Assembly (NCBI GenBank): GCA_035310125.1
Contig: DATGEP010000086.1
Coordinates: forward strand, 1-23,113
Direction: 5' to 3'
Origin: DATGEP01 sp035310125
Lineage (GTDB): Bacteria; Chloroflexota; Ktedonobacteria; Ktedonobacterales; JADMIN01
Length of the DNA stretch: 23,113 nt
Positions 7,470 to 15,089 of the stretch are shown here, in pieces. How positions within the stretch are numbered: position 1 is the stretch's first letter; each line of letters starts with the position of its first letter. The notes beneath the pieces are model-generated. The model was not told where the DNA came from, did no database searches, and saw only the letters and a list, made by a program, of their open reading frames with translations. The translations under genes were made by a program, and so were the position numbers.

Positions 7470-7915
7470 GAGTCGCCTCGCTGGCCATCTTGAAGCTCGT
7501 AATATGCGGTAATGCAGAGCGTATCGGCGAGCTTGGCGAGTATGGTCGCCAAATCGTGATCGCGCAAGCGGCAGATGAAATGCTGGTCGGGCAATGCGCT
7601 ACGCAGCACGGGGTACGTCAATTCTGTCTTGACCAGACTGTCACCGTCAAGCTGCGGATAGTCTTCCTTCAGGAGCAAATGGTGGTAGGGACGAATCTTG
7701 CTGCGATAACTGGTGAGTGGCAGCACATTCAGCGCGCCGGCGAACTTGCAAAACGCCGTGCTTGAGACGACGAGCGCGGGATGCCAGTCGAGAATGCGGC
7801 GCTCCTCGACACCTGGAGGGAGGGTAGGATAGGCAAAATTGACCCAGTACACACAGCCGAACTCTACTGGGTGACGAAACGTAGCCTCGTCAGGACCGAA
7901 AATGGGGTGTGGCAT
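7466..7915 (-). CDS. MazF/PemK-like toxin-family protein
   Basis: Protein of 149 aa resembling the PemK/MazF (CcdB-like SH3 barrel) endoribonuclease toxin family. Features: FGCVYWVNFAYP as the first strand, then a Glu-rich turn, HPALVVSS (usually RPALVVS), VLPLTSYRSK, LVKTELTYPVLRSAL and a C-terminal helix with LATILAKLADTL. The Arg of the RP motif is His here, so ribonuclease activity is uncertain. I chose the ATG at 7915, which leaves about 17 residues before the fold; a GGGGGAG lies 13 nt upstream, and a TTG at 7948 in the same frame is less likely. Its stop overlaps the selA start by 4 nt. Small ORFs upstream could encode an antitoxin, but no antitoxin family is recognised. Confidence 0.72.
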   Translation of the reverse strand: MPHPIFGPDEATFRHPVEFGCVYWVNFAYPTLPPGVEERRILDWHPALVVSSTAFCKFAGALNVLPLTSYRSKIRPYHHLLLKEDYPQLDGDSLVKTELTYPVLRSALPDQHFICRLRDHDLATILAKLADTLCITAYYELQDGQRGDS

Positions 7916-8049
7916 CCCTGGATGGCATCTCCCCCCAAAAAGTAACAATCATCGGCATCATGCTGGCAGCGGAGAACACGCACAGCGGTTCCGGCAGCGC
8001 ATAGCTGCCGGAGATATGCCACATGCGGCCTAGTTTTCGACCGGCTCAT
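7864..8049 (-). CDS. Possible small ORF overlapping the MazF-like gene
   Basis: A 61-codon frame beginning MSRSKTRPHVAYLRQLC. It overlaps the end of the upstream small gene by 20 nt and the start of the MazF-like gene by 52 nt, in other frames. The first 45 residues have plausible protein-like composition, while the part shared with the MazF-like gene does not. SD support is weak (GAAG directly before the ATG). It may be a leader peptide, a small accessory protein, or a remnant left by a frameshift. Low confidence. Confidence 0.3.
   Translation of the reverse strand: MSRSKTRPHVAYLRQLCAAGTAVRVLRCQHDADDCYFLGGDAIQGCHTPFSVLTRLRFVTQ
7990..8012. repeat. 9-bp perfect inverted repeat
   Basis: TCCGGCAGC (7990-7998) and GCTGCCGGA (8004-8012) flank a 5-nt loop. 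It lies between the small charged ORF and the MazF-like gene, 75 nt upstream of the chosen MazF start. There is no T-tract on either strand, so it is more likely an RNA structure or processing site than a terminator. Confidence 0.55.
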
Positions 8050-8221
8050 CTTCGACGTGGAACGCCCGCAAAATCATTGCCTGGGCCATGCGGACCAGCT
8101 CGAAGCGCTCTTCACGCTCGGCGGCGCTCTCGTCGAGCAGCGCATCGGTCACTTCCGCTTCGTAGGCGGTTCTGCGCTCTTTGATCGCAGCCTGGCGATC
8201 ACAGGTGATATCTGCTGTCAT
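8030..8221 (-). CDS. Small charged protein at the head of the MazF-selA operon
   Basis: Protein of 63 aa, highly charged and predicted almost entirely helical: MTADITCDRQ at the start, then DALLDESAAEREERFELVRM in the middle. It is the first gene after a strong promoter (8372-8400) and lies 114 bp before the MazF-like gene, a position compatible with an antitoxin, but I recognise no antitoxin DNA-binding fold. The ATG at 8221 has GAGAGGG about 11 nt upstream; GTG at 8263 in the same frame lacks an SD. The frame stays open further upstream with protein-like sequence but without a start codon. Function unknown. Confidence 0.5.
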   Translation of the reverse strand: MTADITCDRQAAIKERRTAYEAEVTDALLDESAAEREERFELVRMAQAMILRAFHVEDEPVEN

Positions 8222-8371
8222 TGCGCATCCAACCCTCTCGTGACCACCGACGCGCACGATCACTCGTAGGCGCTGTTCGGTCGCGACGGGCGTCGCAAGC
8301 AGTGCGGCGGTCCGCGTCTCCCAGCGGGTGCGACGGCCATCTCCGCGCGGCGCGTACTCACTGGTGATTTC

Positions 8372-8400
8372 ATTATACCAGCCCGATTCGTGGGACTCAA
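8372..8400 (-). promoter_or_regulatory. Strong sigma-70-type promoter for the MazF-selA operon
   Basis: On the minus strand there is a -35 TTGAGT (8395-8400, 4 of 6), an exact 17-bp spacer and a consensus -10 TATAAT (8372-8377). The predicted start is near 8365, giving a leader of about 145 nt before the ATG at 8221. No other promoter of this quality is seen before selA, so selA is probably transcribed from here. Confidence 0.7.
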
Positions 8401-8512
8401 GAAGAATAGTAGCAGTACAGGCTTCGCCAGAGACACTCGCGACTGGCGAAGCGGCACATCACGTGCGCACAGAGGGAATATTCCAACACTCGATAGTGGA
8501 GAGGAGCAACCA

Positions 8513-9535
8513 ATGGCAGCGGCGACGATTCGCGTCGGCACGGCGAGCTGGACGGACCACGACCCGTTTTATCCGCCTGAATACAATAAGGCCAGCTTGA
8601 AATCGCAGCGTATCAGCTACTACGCGCGGTTCTTCTCGCTCGTTGAAGTGGATTCGACGTTCTATCATTTGCAGCCGGCACACAACTTCCAGATTTGGGC
8701 GGAGCGCACCCCTGATGACTTCGTTTTCGATGTGAAGGCATACGGCGAGCTGACGTGGCACCACCGCGACGACGCGGGTGACATGATTACCCCGGCCGCC
8801 GACACCTTCGCGCGATTCAGCGAGATGATCCAACCAATGCGCGACGCTGGCAAGCTCGGCGCGCTGCTGTTCCAATTTCCGCCCTGGTATACGTACGATC
8901 CTGACCGGCTTGACTATTTCGCCACCGTACGCGAGATGCTGCCTCATGACACGGTTGCGGTGGAGTTTCGGCATCGTTCCTGGTTGGAAGCGCCGCACGC
9001 GGACGAGACACGTGCGGCGCTTCAGGATGCGCGACTGGCGTATTGCACCGTGGATGAGCCGCAGATCGGGTCTGGTTCCGTCCCACCAGTCGTGATGCTC
9101 ACTGACCCATCCTTTGCGATGGTCCGCTTCCACGGTCGCAACACGCGGGCTTGGTATGGCAAGAATCTGGCGAGCAGTCGCGACCGTTTCGACTACCTCT
9201 ACACCAGGGATGAGCTGGAGCCGTGGGCTGACCGTGTCCAGCGTATCGCTGAGCGCCTGGGCCAGGGACAGGTGCATGTCGTGACGAACAATAACGCCAG
9301 CACGCGAGTATACCGCTCCCCTACTGAGCTCGCTGCCAGCCATGACCATATGGCTGACCTGCCATCCGCCTTGTGGCCAGCCGTCCCGCAAAGTGAAGCC
9401 GTGCTCAACGCCTTGATGCTTCAATCCCTGCTCGGACAGCCAATCGGGAAAGGCGAGCCGCTGCCGGAAGCGGTGGATCAAACATTCCTGGCGGCGGCGC
9501 TACAGCCCGCGACAGACTCTCCTACGGCGCCCTGA
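8513..9535 (+). CDS. DUF72 (YecE-like) family protein
   Basis: Protein of 340 aa of the DUF72 TIM-barrel family, whose biochemical role is not well established. Recognisable segments: IRVGTASWTDHDPFYPPE at the N-terminus, YYARFFSLVEVDSTFYHLQ, FVFDVKAYGELTWH, LLFQFPPWYTY, VAVEFRHRSWL, YCTVDEPQ, MVRFHGRNTRAWYG and VVTNNNAS near the C-terminal side (many homologs read NNH or NNT there). The length is above the usual 240-300 because of a C-terminal extension of about 50 residues. The start ATG at 8513 has AGGAG at 7 nt; the frame is open 41 codons upstream without support. It is a single plus-strand gene between two minus-strand blocks, with only 3 bp to the convergent acpS stop. Confidence 0.93.
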   Translation: MAAATIRVGTASWTDHDPFYPPEYNKASLKSQRISYYARFFSLVEVDSTFYHLQPAHNFQIWAERTPDDFVFDVKAYGELTWHHRDDAGDMITPAADTFARFSEMIQPMRDAGKLGALLFQFPPWYTYDPDRLDYFATVREMLPHDTVAVEFRHRSWLEAPHADETRAALQDARLAYCTVDEPQIGSGSVPPVVMLTDPSFAMVRFHGRNTRAWYGKNLASSRDRFDYLYTRDELEPWADRVQRIAERLGQGQVHVVTNNNASTRVYRSPTELAASHDHMADLPSALWPAVPQSEAVLNALMLQSLLGQPIGKGEPLPEAVDQTFLAAALQPATDSPTAP

Positions 9536-9538
9536 TCT

Positions 9539-9964
9539 TTAGCTCCGCACCCCCACCACGACAGCCAGAGCGTGGCCGTGTGTGTCGGAGATGCTGACGT
9601 CAAAGGCGGTTAGTCCAAGAGAAGCGGCGAGCTCGCTGGCGCGGCCATGGAGCTGAAGCGACGGCTTCCCACCGGGCAGGCGGACGATCTCGATCTCTTT
9701 CCAGGCAACCTGACCGATGCCCGTGCCAAGCGCCTTCGCGCACGCTTCCTTGGCGGCAAAGCGTCCCGCCAGGCGCTCGATGCGCCCGCCCGCCTGGTCC
9801 AGCTCGGTATCGGTGAAGACCTTTCGCAGAAAGCGGTCACCGAAGCGCTGGTATGTGCGTATAAGCCGCTCACGCTCCATAAGGTCCACGCCGATAGCGA
9901 TTGCTACCGGCGTGGTGGGCTTAGAAGCCTGTTCGGTTTTGTCGTCTGGCGGGTATTGGTCCAT
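9539..9964 (-). CDS. acpS: Holo-[acyl-carrier-protein] synthase
   Basis: Transfers 4'-phosphopantetheine from CoA to a serine of acyl carrier protein, activating it for fatty-acid synthesis. The 141 aa include an N-terminal polar extension of about 19 residues relative to the family. AIAIGVDLMERERL carries metal ligand D27, and RFAAKEACAKALGTGIG carries E73. WKEIEIVRLPGGKPSLQLHG and DVSISDTHGHALAVVV complete the fold. In the last motif the common SH(T/S) reads SDTH, an unusual His-to-Asp change. The ATG directly abuts the UDP-glucose dehydrogenase stop (TAAATG), so the two are probably cotranscribed and translationally coupled. Confidence 0.95.
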   Translation of the reverse strand: MDQYPPDDKTEQASKPTTPVAIAIGVDLMERERLIRTYQRFGDRFLRKVFTDTELDQAGGRIERLAGRFAAKEACAKALGTGIGQVAWKEIEIVRLPGGKPSLQLHGRASELAASLGLTAFDVSISDTHGHALAVVVGVRS

Positions 9965-11362
9965 TTAACCGCGTGCTTCGCCCTGCGAGGAATTCAGAAA
10001 TGAGGCGGAATGCCCGTTGCCGTTGCGCCGCTGCTCACCGCGCCCGATACCATGATAGCGATAGCCCAGGCGCGCCATCTCGGCGGGATCGTACAGGTTG
10101 CGACCGTCAATCATCACCGGACCGCCCTCACACGGGCGCATCTCATTTCGGATGCGCGTGAAGTTGAGGGTGCGGAAGCGCTTCCACTCCGTCACCACCA
10201 GCAGAGCGTCAGCCCCGGCGGTAGCCTCGTATTCGTCGGCGCAATACGTGACTTCCCAGTCCGGAAGAATGTGCTTGGATGTCGCGTCGGCGACGGGATC
10301 AAAGACACGCACGTCCGCGTCAGCTTCGATCAGCCAGTTGATAATGTCAATCGCGGGAGCGTCACGCATGTCATCAGTGTTGTCCTTGAAGGCGAGGCCA
10401 AGCACCGCGATGGTCTTTCCGCGCAGGCTCCCATCCATACCCACCTCAGCCATCAGCTTGTCAATGACGACATGCCGTTGATCTTGATTGATTTGCATAA
10501 CGGCTTCGAGCAGCTGCGGGTGCAGATCGGCTTCGTGGGCCATAAACGCCAGGGCCTTCACATCTTTCGGAAAGCATGAGCCTCCGTATCCCAGACCGGC
10601 ATCAAGGAACGGGCGGCCAATCCGCTTGTCATAGCCCATGCCCGTCGCGACTTCTTTGACGTCGGCGCCCAGGCGGTCGCAGATGCGCGCCATCTCGTTG
10701 ATGAATGAGATTTTGGTGGCGAGGAAGGCATTAGAGGCGTACTTGATCATCTCGGCGGTATAAAGGTCTGTGATGACAAAGGCCGCATGCAAGGGAAGAT
10801 AGAGCTCCGCCACACGCTTAGCTGCGTCGGGGTCCGCTGAGCCTAAAACAACGCGATCTGGCTGCAGGAAGTCCTGGACGGCTGAGCCTTCGCGCAAGAA
10901 TTCGGGATTGGAGACGACTGAGACTTTGAGCGACGTGTCGCGCAGATGCTCGCGCACGATGTTGGAGACGAGATCGCCACTGCCGACGGGCATTGTGCTC
11001 TTGTTGATGATAATGGCATCTTTGACAAGGCTCTGGGCGATAGAGCGAGCCGCCGCCTCGACATATTGCATGTCGGCGCCCGCGCCACCGGCAATCGTCG
11101 GCGTATTGACGGCGATGAAAATGTAATCGGCATTCGGGACGGCTTCGGCGTAGCTCGTCGTGAAGCGCAGGCGGCCAGCATCAACATTGCTCTGGACCAG
11201 CGGATCCAGTCCGGGTTCGTAGATGGGTAGCTCACCCTGGCGCAGTCGCGCGATCTTCTCGGGTATGATGTCCAGGCATGTTACCTGATTTTTCAATTCT
11301 GCCAGGCATGTTCCCGTGACCAGACCAACATATCCGGTTCCTACGACGCAAATCGTCTTCAT
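9965..11362 (-). CDS. ugd: UDP-glucose 6-dehydrogenase
   Basis: Oxidises UDP-glucose to UDP-glucuronate with 2 NAD+, supplying exopolysaccharide or cell-surface glycans. The 465 aa show the three-domain UDPGDH layout: N-terminal Rossmann motif VVGTGYVGLVTG (6-17), STMPVGSGD near 122, SNPEFLREGSAVQDF (151-165), EMIKYASNAFLATKISFINE (204-223), catalytic C263 in GLGYGGSCFPKD, and the C-terminal VLGLAFKDNTDDMRDAPA domain. The start ATG at 11362 has GAGGAG 7 nt upstream; the frame extends 5 codons further. The C-terminal 35 residues are polar and low-complexity. It runs directly into acpS. An NDP-mannose dehydrogenase specificity is possible but less likely. Confidence 0.93.
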   Translation of the reverse strand: MKTICVVGTGYVGLVTGTCLAELKNQVTCLDIIPEKIARLRQGELPIYEPGLDPLVQSNVDAGRLRFTTSYAEAVPNADYIFIAVNTPTIAGGAGADMQYVEAAARSIAQSLVKDAIIINKSTMPVGSGDLVSNIVREHLRDTSLKVSVVSNPEFLREGSAVQDFLQPDRVVLGSADPDAAKRVAELYLPLHAAFVITDLYTAEMIKYASNAFLATKISFINEMARICDRLGADVKEVATGMGYDKRIGRPFLDAGLGYGGSCFPKDVKALAFMAHEADLHPQLLEAVMQINQDQRHVVIDKLMAEVGMDGSLRGKTIAVLGLAFKDNTDDMRDAPAIDIINWLIEADADVRVFDPVADATSKHILPDWEVTYCADEYEATAGADALLVVTEWKRFRTLNFTRIRNEMRPCEGGPVMIDGRNLYDPAEMARLGYRYHGIGRGEQRRNGNGHSASFLNSSQGEARG

Positions 11363-11658
11363 TCCCACTCTCCTCAAGCGCCGCGCATCCTACTCCCATG
11401 CGCCAGACATGCGCCCGTTACCTCTATCGGTGTCGTCTCTGCTCTTCGCAGTATATCTGAATTGTCCCGCGAGCGCCCACCAGGCGCCCCTAATGGCTGC
11501 CAGGTGACAACGCCGCATCGCTCACTTCGCCAGCTTCGCTTGCTCGCGCAGTCGCTCCATAGTAGTGCAACTACCACGACAATCGAAGAGTAACGCGCGC
11601 CACGCCATTGTATGCGGCAAATTTCGTTGCGATATGGTTACGTCTCTCCGGCGATGGC

Positions 11659-12351
11659 CTATGGCGCCTGAACAAATGGGTTGCTGCGCCGCTCCTCGCC
11701 GATGGTCGTCGTGGGACCGTGCCCAGGATACACCGCAAGCTCGGACGCCAGCGGATACAGCCGCGTCAGGATGCTCTCATAGATGGCGTCCTCATCGCTA
11801 CCGGACAAATCCGTCCGCCCAATACCACGGCGAAATAGCGTATCGCCCGAGAAGACACCCTGAGATCCACAGAGCAGACTGATGCTACCCGGCGTGTGTC
11901 CTGGCGTCGTGAGTACCCGCAGCCGCAGCTCGCCCACGCGCAGCTCGTCGCCGTCCGCCAGGGGCACATCGGGCGTTGCCAGTGTCGCGGGCAAGGCGTA
12001 GCCGAATTGCGCGCCTATCGCTCGCGCGTCGTGCTCGTAGAGATAGGCATCGGCGGGATGCGCCGCCACAGGAACAGATAACCCCAGACCCGCCAAAACG
12101 GCCTCTGTCGCGCCGATGTGGTCGAAATGACCGTGGGTGTGCAGGATGATGACCACGGTGAGAGACCGCCGCCGGATATGCTCCAAAATGCGCTCGGCGT
12201 CCGCTCCGGGGTCCACGACCATCGTGTCGCCGGTGGTCGGGCATGTTACCAGGTAGCAGTTCGCCTGGAACGTGCCCGTCGGGATGACCTCGATGTCTGG
12301 GTTGTGATGCGCCTCGTCGCGAGGGGAGCGTGCCTCCTCCGATGGATCCAT
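11659..12351 (-). CDS. Metallo-beta-lactamase-fold hydrolase (glyoxalase II-like)
   Basis: Cytosolic hydrolase of 230 aa in the glyoxalase II/YcbL-type MBL branch, which cleaves thioesters or related substrates using a dinuclear metal site. Metal ligands are visible: H73, H75, D77 and H78 in THGHFDH, H152 in TPGHTPGS, D170 in FSGDTLF and H211 in YPGHGP. FQANCYLVTCP near the N-terminus is typical of the group. The start ATG at 12351 is preceded by AGGGGA at about 5 nt. The frame is open for 50 further codons, but that part does not look coding. The full HxHxDH set suggests an active enzyme; the substrate is unknown. A gap of 296 bp, holding no recognised feature, separates it from ugd. Confidence 0.93.
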   Translation of the reverse strand: MDPSEEARSPRDEAHHNPDIEVIPTGTFQANCYLVTCPTTGDTMVVDPGADAERILEHIRRRSLTVVIILHTHGHFDHIGATEAVLAGLGLSVPVAAHPADAYLYEHDARAIGAQFGYALPATLATPDVPLADGDELRVGELRLRVLTTPGHTPGSISLLCGSQGVFSGDTLFRRGIGRTDLSGSDEDAIYESILTRLYPLASELAVYPGHGPTTTIGEERRSNPFVQAP

Positions 12352-12521
12352 GTTTTCCCCTGTTGCGCATCGAGAGCGACCGCTGGCAAAGCGCGGCGTA
12401 TCCTTCGAGGTCGCTCTGAAGCGGACCACCGAGTGTATCATTGGCACGCTCGCACTGGTACCCAGGCCAAGCGATGATCTGCCTGTCGCTTGAGCATGCA
12501 CCGGCGTGAGAGTGATCCTGG

Positions 12522-12554
12522 TTGACGCCCTAACTAGATGCGATAGGGCGTCAA
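12522..12554. terminator. 11-bp perfect hairpin after the phosphotransferase gene
   Basis: TTGACGCCCTA (12522-12532) and TAGGGCGTCAA (12544-12554) flank an 11-nt loop. The structure begins 4 nt past the stop of the minus-strand phosphotransferase gene and probably terminates or stabilises its transcript. There is no T-tract on either strand, so classical intrinsic termination is uncertain. Confidence 0.55.
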
Positions 12555-12558
12555 TGCG

Positions 12559-13668
12559 CTACTTCAGCGCGGCGGCTTTGCGCAGCGATTCCGTGTCGCG
12601 CACCATGAGCGCAAGCTCTTGCGCAAGACGCGAGACCTCATCCATGTCACTGAAGTAAGTCATCTGCATATCTATGCCCATGAGGGCGCCAAGGAGCAAT
12701 GCCTCAGGCATCGCTTCGCGCTCGATGGCGGAGAGCGGGCGTACTCGGCTGTATGTGGCGATTGTCGCGCGGAGCAGCGGCGGCCGGCGGTCACCCAGGC
12801 CCCAGGCGAAGTCGAAGAGCGCGGTGTCAAGATGCGCCCGCTCGAAATCCAGCACGCCGCTGACAGTGGCGCTCATGCTGTCGCCTTTCCACAGGATGTT
12901 CGCCGCCACATAATCGCCGTGGACCACCAGTTTGGGTAGTGCGGGGTAGAGCTCCCCAAAATAGCGTGTGGCGAGCCGGTCGCGTACATGCCCCAACAGC
13001 TCTGGCGGCAGGTCAGGATGCGGCTGCCAGCTCTCCAGTACGCGATCAACCGTATCGAGCGTCCAGGCGCCCCAGGGATGAAACTCTTCACCTTCTGGCA
13101 GGCAGTCCTGTAATTCAAGGTGTAGCGAGGCGAGCATCTCCGCCGCTTTGGGACGGCCCCACATCCAATCCTGGCGAGTCGCGGTGCGACCATCCAGCGC
13201 GCGATACAGCGCCCAATTCGCACCAGCGGCTTCCGTGAAGCTTTCACCAGTTGCGCTGTTCGGCACCCACTGTGGCACGGGCAGCCGGCGGTTGGCGAGA
13301 TGCGCCATCACGCTGTGCATGTAGCGGATGGATGCGGGCGGATACCAGTTGTAGAAACGTTTCAGGAAATACCTGGCGCCTGGAGACTGGACCTCCCAGT
13401 AGTGGGCGCGCGGCTGCTGAGCTGGGGAGGGAGCGGGCTTCTGTGCCTGCCAGCCAGAAAGTCCGAATTGCTCGAGCACCTCCGCCACCGCGGCGGGCGC
13501 ATTCCATTCCTCAATCGTCATTACTTCGCCCGCAAGTCCGCGCTCGCCGGCGCACTCCTCGCAGCCGATGAGTTCCCCCGTCGGATTTACGACGACAACG
13601 TCGAGTACCCTGCCACAGAATGCGCAACAAAGTGACGTCTCGGGTTCAGGCGACACAGGCATGACCAT
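12559..13668 (-). CDS. Zinc-ribbon plus aminoglycoside-phosphotransferase-fold kinase
   Basis: Protein of 369 aa. The N-terminus carries a small zinc-ribbon-like module with two CxxC knuckles (C15-C18 and C36-C39). A linker (about 45-90) leads into an APH/choline-kinase-like phosphotransferase domain. YFLKRFYNWYP (K103) is the likely ATP-binding lysine; HGDYVAANIL at 250-259 is the catalytic loop with D252 and N257; GVLDFERAHLDTALFDFAWGL carries the metal-binding D274. All kinase residues are present, so it is probably active on a small molecule; antibiotic resistance cannot be concluded. The ATG at 13668 has AAGGAG about 11 nt upstream. It ends just before an 11-bp hairpin and is probably transcribed on its own. 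The fusion is unusual for the APH family. Confidence 0.85.
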   Translation of the reverse strand: MVMPVSPEPETSLCCAFCGRVLDVVVVNPTGELIGCEECAGERGLAGEVMTIEEWNAPAAVAEVLEQFGLSGWQAQKPAPSPAQQPRAHYWEVQSPGARYFLKRFYNWYPPASIRYMHSVMAHLANRRLPVPQWVPNSATGESFTEAAGANWALYRALDGRTATRQDWMWGRPKAAEMLASLHLELQDCLPEGEEFHPWGAWTLDTVDRVLESWQPHPDLPPELLGHVRDRLATRYFGELYPALPKLVVHGDYVAANILWKGDSMSATVSGVLDFERAHLDTALFDFAWGLGDRRPPLLRATIATYSRVRPLSAIEREAMPEALLLGALMGIDMQMTYFSDMDEVSRLAQELALMVRDTESLRKAAALK

Positions 13669-14158
13669 ACGCTCGCTCTCCTTAGTTTGTAGCTTTCGCC
13701 ATCAAACTGTGCGCCGTACGGACCTTTCGCTCCTGCTTGCTTCCCGGCGCACTACGCCTTATGCACTGTATACGCATGGGCGCCATCTTTCGGGAACACT
13801 AGTACGGGCAGGCTGGGCCGTTCGGGTAAGGCATGAAACGTGCAAGCGGATGTACAAACCGCATCCTGCGATCTTCCAACCCACTTGCCGTGTAGGGTGG
13901 CACATCGTTAGATACGTACGGCGGCATCCTCGTGCCCCGCCAACGCATCGCGATTGCCTACAAGTATAACACGGCGCACCATCATAACGCAGTGTCCTCG
14001 CATTCGTACCAGTATAGCACAGTTTGCACAGCCATACGAAGCGCAATTTTCGCCAGGATGTCAGGCTCATAAGGCATATATGTGGCGCTACGGACGTATT
14101 ATCTTAGTCGCGGGACCATGTAGGGATAGTACTAATCGTCGCGAAAGGTGATTCGAGC
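13669..14158. other. 490-bp intergenic region with paired direct repeats
   Basis: Divergent gap between the phosphotransferase (minus) and dienelactone hydrolase (plus) genes, with lower GC than its surroundings. Open frames cross it on both strands but lack SD sites and protein-like composition. It holds a pair of 14-bp direct repeats (13959-13972 and 14007-14020). No tRNA, CRISPR or insertion-sequence end is visible. It presumably carries promoters for both flanking genes, but no convincing -35/-10 pair stands out. Confidence 0.5.
13959..14020. repeat. Pair of 14-bp direct repeats, possible regulator sites
   Basis: TAC(A/C)AGTATA(A/G)CAC occurs at 13959-13972 and again at 14007-14020, 48 bp apart start to start, with two mismatches. 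Their position in a divergent regulatory gap suggests binding sites for a transcription factor or duplicated promoter elements. Function unproven. Confidence 0.4.
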
Positions 14159-14971
14159 ATGTGCTTCAGCTACGACGCGATGCCACCTGACCTGCCGCCC
14201 GGAGTTGGTGCGTCGCTGCCGCTTGAGGGTGCGGATCTTGGCGGCGCCTCCTTCGGAGAGCGCACTGTGTTAGTCTCACGCGATGGCACACATTTTTCCG
14301 CGTATGTTGCGCGCCCGGACGCCCCCAGTGGAGCCGCCATCGTCATACTGCCTGATGTGCGGGGTCTGTTCGCCTTCTATGAGCAGCTCGCGGAACGCTT
14401 CGCCGTCGCGGGCATCCTGGCTATCGCGATTGATTATTTCGGACGGACGGCGGGCCTCGCTCCCCGTGATGCTGAATTCGAGTACATGCCGCATGTGATG
14501 AAGTGCAACGATCAGCAGATACGCGAAGACGTAAGCGCGGCCATCACGCATCTCCGCAATATGCCCGGCGCGGTGATCCGGGCCGTATACACGGTCGGGT
14601 TCTGCTTTGGCGGCGGCAATTCGTTTCAGCAGGCGGCAAACCAGCATGGGCTTTCGGGCGTCATAGGATTCTATGGGTCGCCAACACGGAATCGCTTCGG
14701 CGGACCCGCTCCAATTGAACGGGTGCGCGACTTCGAATGCCCCGTGCTGGGTCTGTTTGGCGGCGTGGACCAGGGCATCTCCGAAGAGGACGTACACGCC
14801 TTCGATGCCGCCCTTACGAACGCTGGCGTGGAGCATGAGATGGTGATCTATCCAGGGGCGCCGCATAGCTTCTTTGACCGCAAGTCCGAAGAGTTCCAGC
14901 AGGAGAGCGCCGACGCATGGAACCGCATGCTGACATTCATCGGCGCTCATACCCCGCGAAGCACACATTAA
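14159..14971 (+). CDS. Dienelactone hydrolase family protein
   Basis: Alpha/beta hydrolase of 270 aa in the dienelactone hydrolase (carboxymethylenebutenolidase) family. The catalytic triad is visible: nucleophile C149 in VGFCFGGG, D204 in GGVDQGI and H236 in APHSFFD. The oxyanion-side segment is VILPDVRGLFAFYEQLAERFA (about 62-82), followed by AIAIDYFGRTAG. The N-terminal 35 residues, including MCFSYDAMPP, form a polar extension seen in some bacterial members. The start ATG has AAAGGTG about 9 nt upstream. A Cys nucleophile distinguishes it from Ser esterases. The true substrate is unknown; no aromatic degradation genes adjoin it, so a role in chlorocatechol breakdown is not implied. Confidence 0.92.
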   Translation: MCFSYDAMPPDLPPGVGASLPLEGADLGGASFGERTVLVSRDGTHFSAYVARPDAPSGAAIVILPDVRGLFAFYEQLAERFAVAGILAIAIDYFGRTAGLAPRDAEFEYMPHVMKCNDQQIREDVSAAITHLRNMPGAVIRAVYTVGFCFGGGNSFQQAANQHGLSGVIGFYGSPTRNRFGGPAPIERVRDFECPVLGLFGGVDQGISEEDVHAFDAALTNAGVEHEMVIYPGAPHSFFDRKSEEFQQESADAWNRMLTFIGAHTPRSTH

Positions 14972-14982
14972 CCATAGCGCGC

Positions 14983-15002
14983 CTCCGTCATGGCAGACGG
15001 AG
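14983..15002 (+). terminator. 7-bp hairpin after the dienelactone hydrolase gene
   Basis: CTCCGTC (14983-14989) and GACGGAG (14996-15002) flank a 6-nt loop, beginning 12 nt after the hydrolase stop. There is no T-tract. It is a probable 3' end structure; termination is inferred from position only. Confidence 0.4.
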
Positions 15003-15044
15003 TACGCGCAAAGTACCGGCTGTAGCCGAGAAGTAAAGGATCAT

Positions 15045-15084
15045 GCCGGGTGGACATCTCCTCTACGTGGATTATCCACCCGGC
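15045..15084 (-). terminator. 10-bp hairpin marking the 3' end of the SRPBCC gene
   Basis: GCCGGGTGGA (15045-15054) and TCCACCCGGC (15075-15084) pair perfectly around a 20-nt loop. On the minus strand the stem begins 5 nt after the TAG at 15090-15092. This position fits the extended SRPBCC reading frame ending at 15090; it is 134 nt away from the in-frame TGA at 15219. There is no long T-tract. GTGGA also occurs at 15067-15071 and can form a smaller competing stem with 15075-15079. Confidence 0.55.
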
Positions 15085-15089
15085 CTTCC

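Noticed and set aside
7466..8221. A classical toxin-antitoxin pair
   Set aside because: No recognisable antitoxin fold upstream, and the MazF-like protein has an altered RP motif; reported as MazF-like only.
8459..9481. Minus-strand frame of 340 codons opposite the DUF72 gene
   Set aside because: The DUF72 protein has clear family motifs and an SD; the antisense frame shows none.
13568..14070. Open frames in the gap before the dienelactone hydrolase gene
   Set aside because: No SD, and Arg/His/Cys/Thr-rich composition without protein-like pattern.
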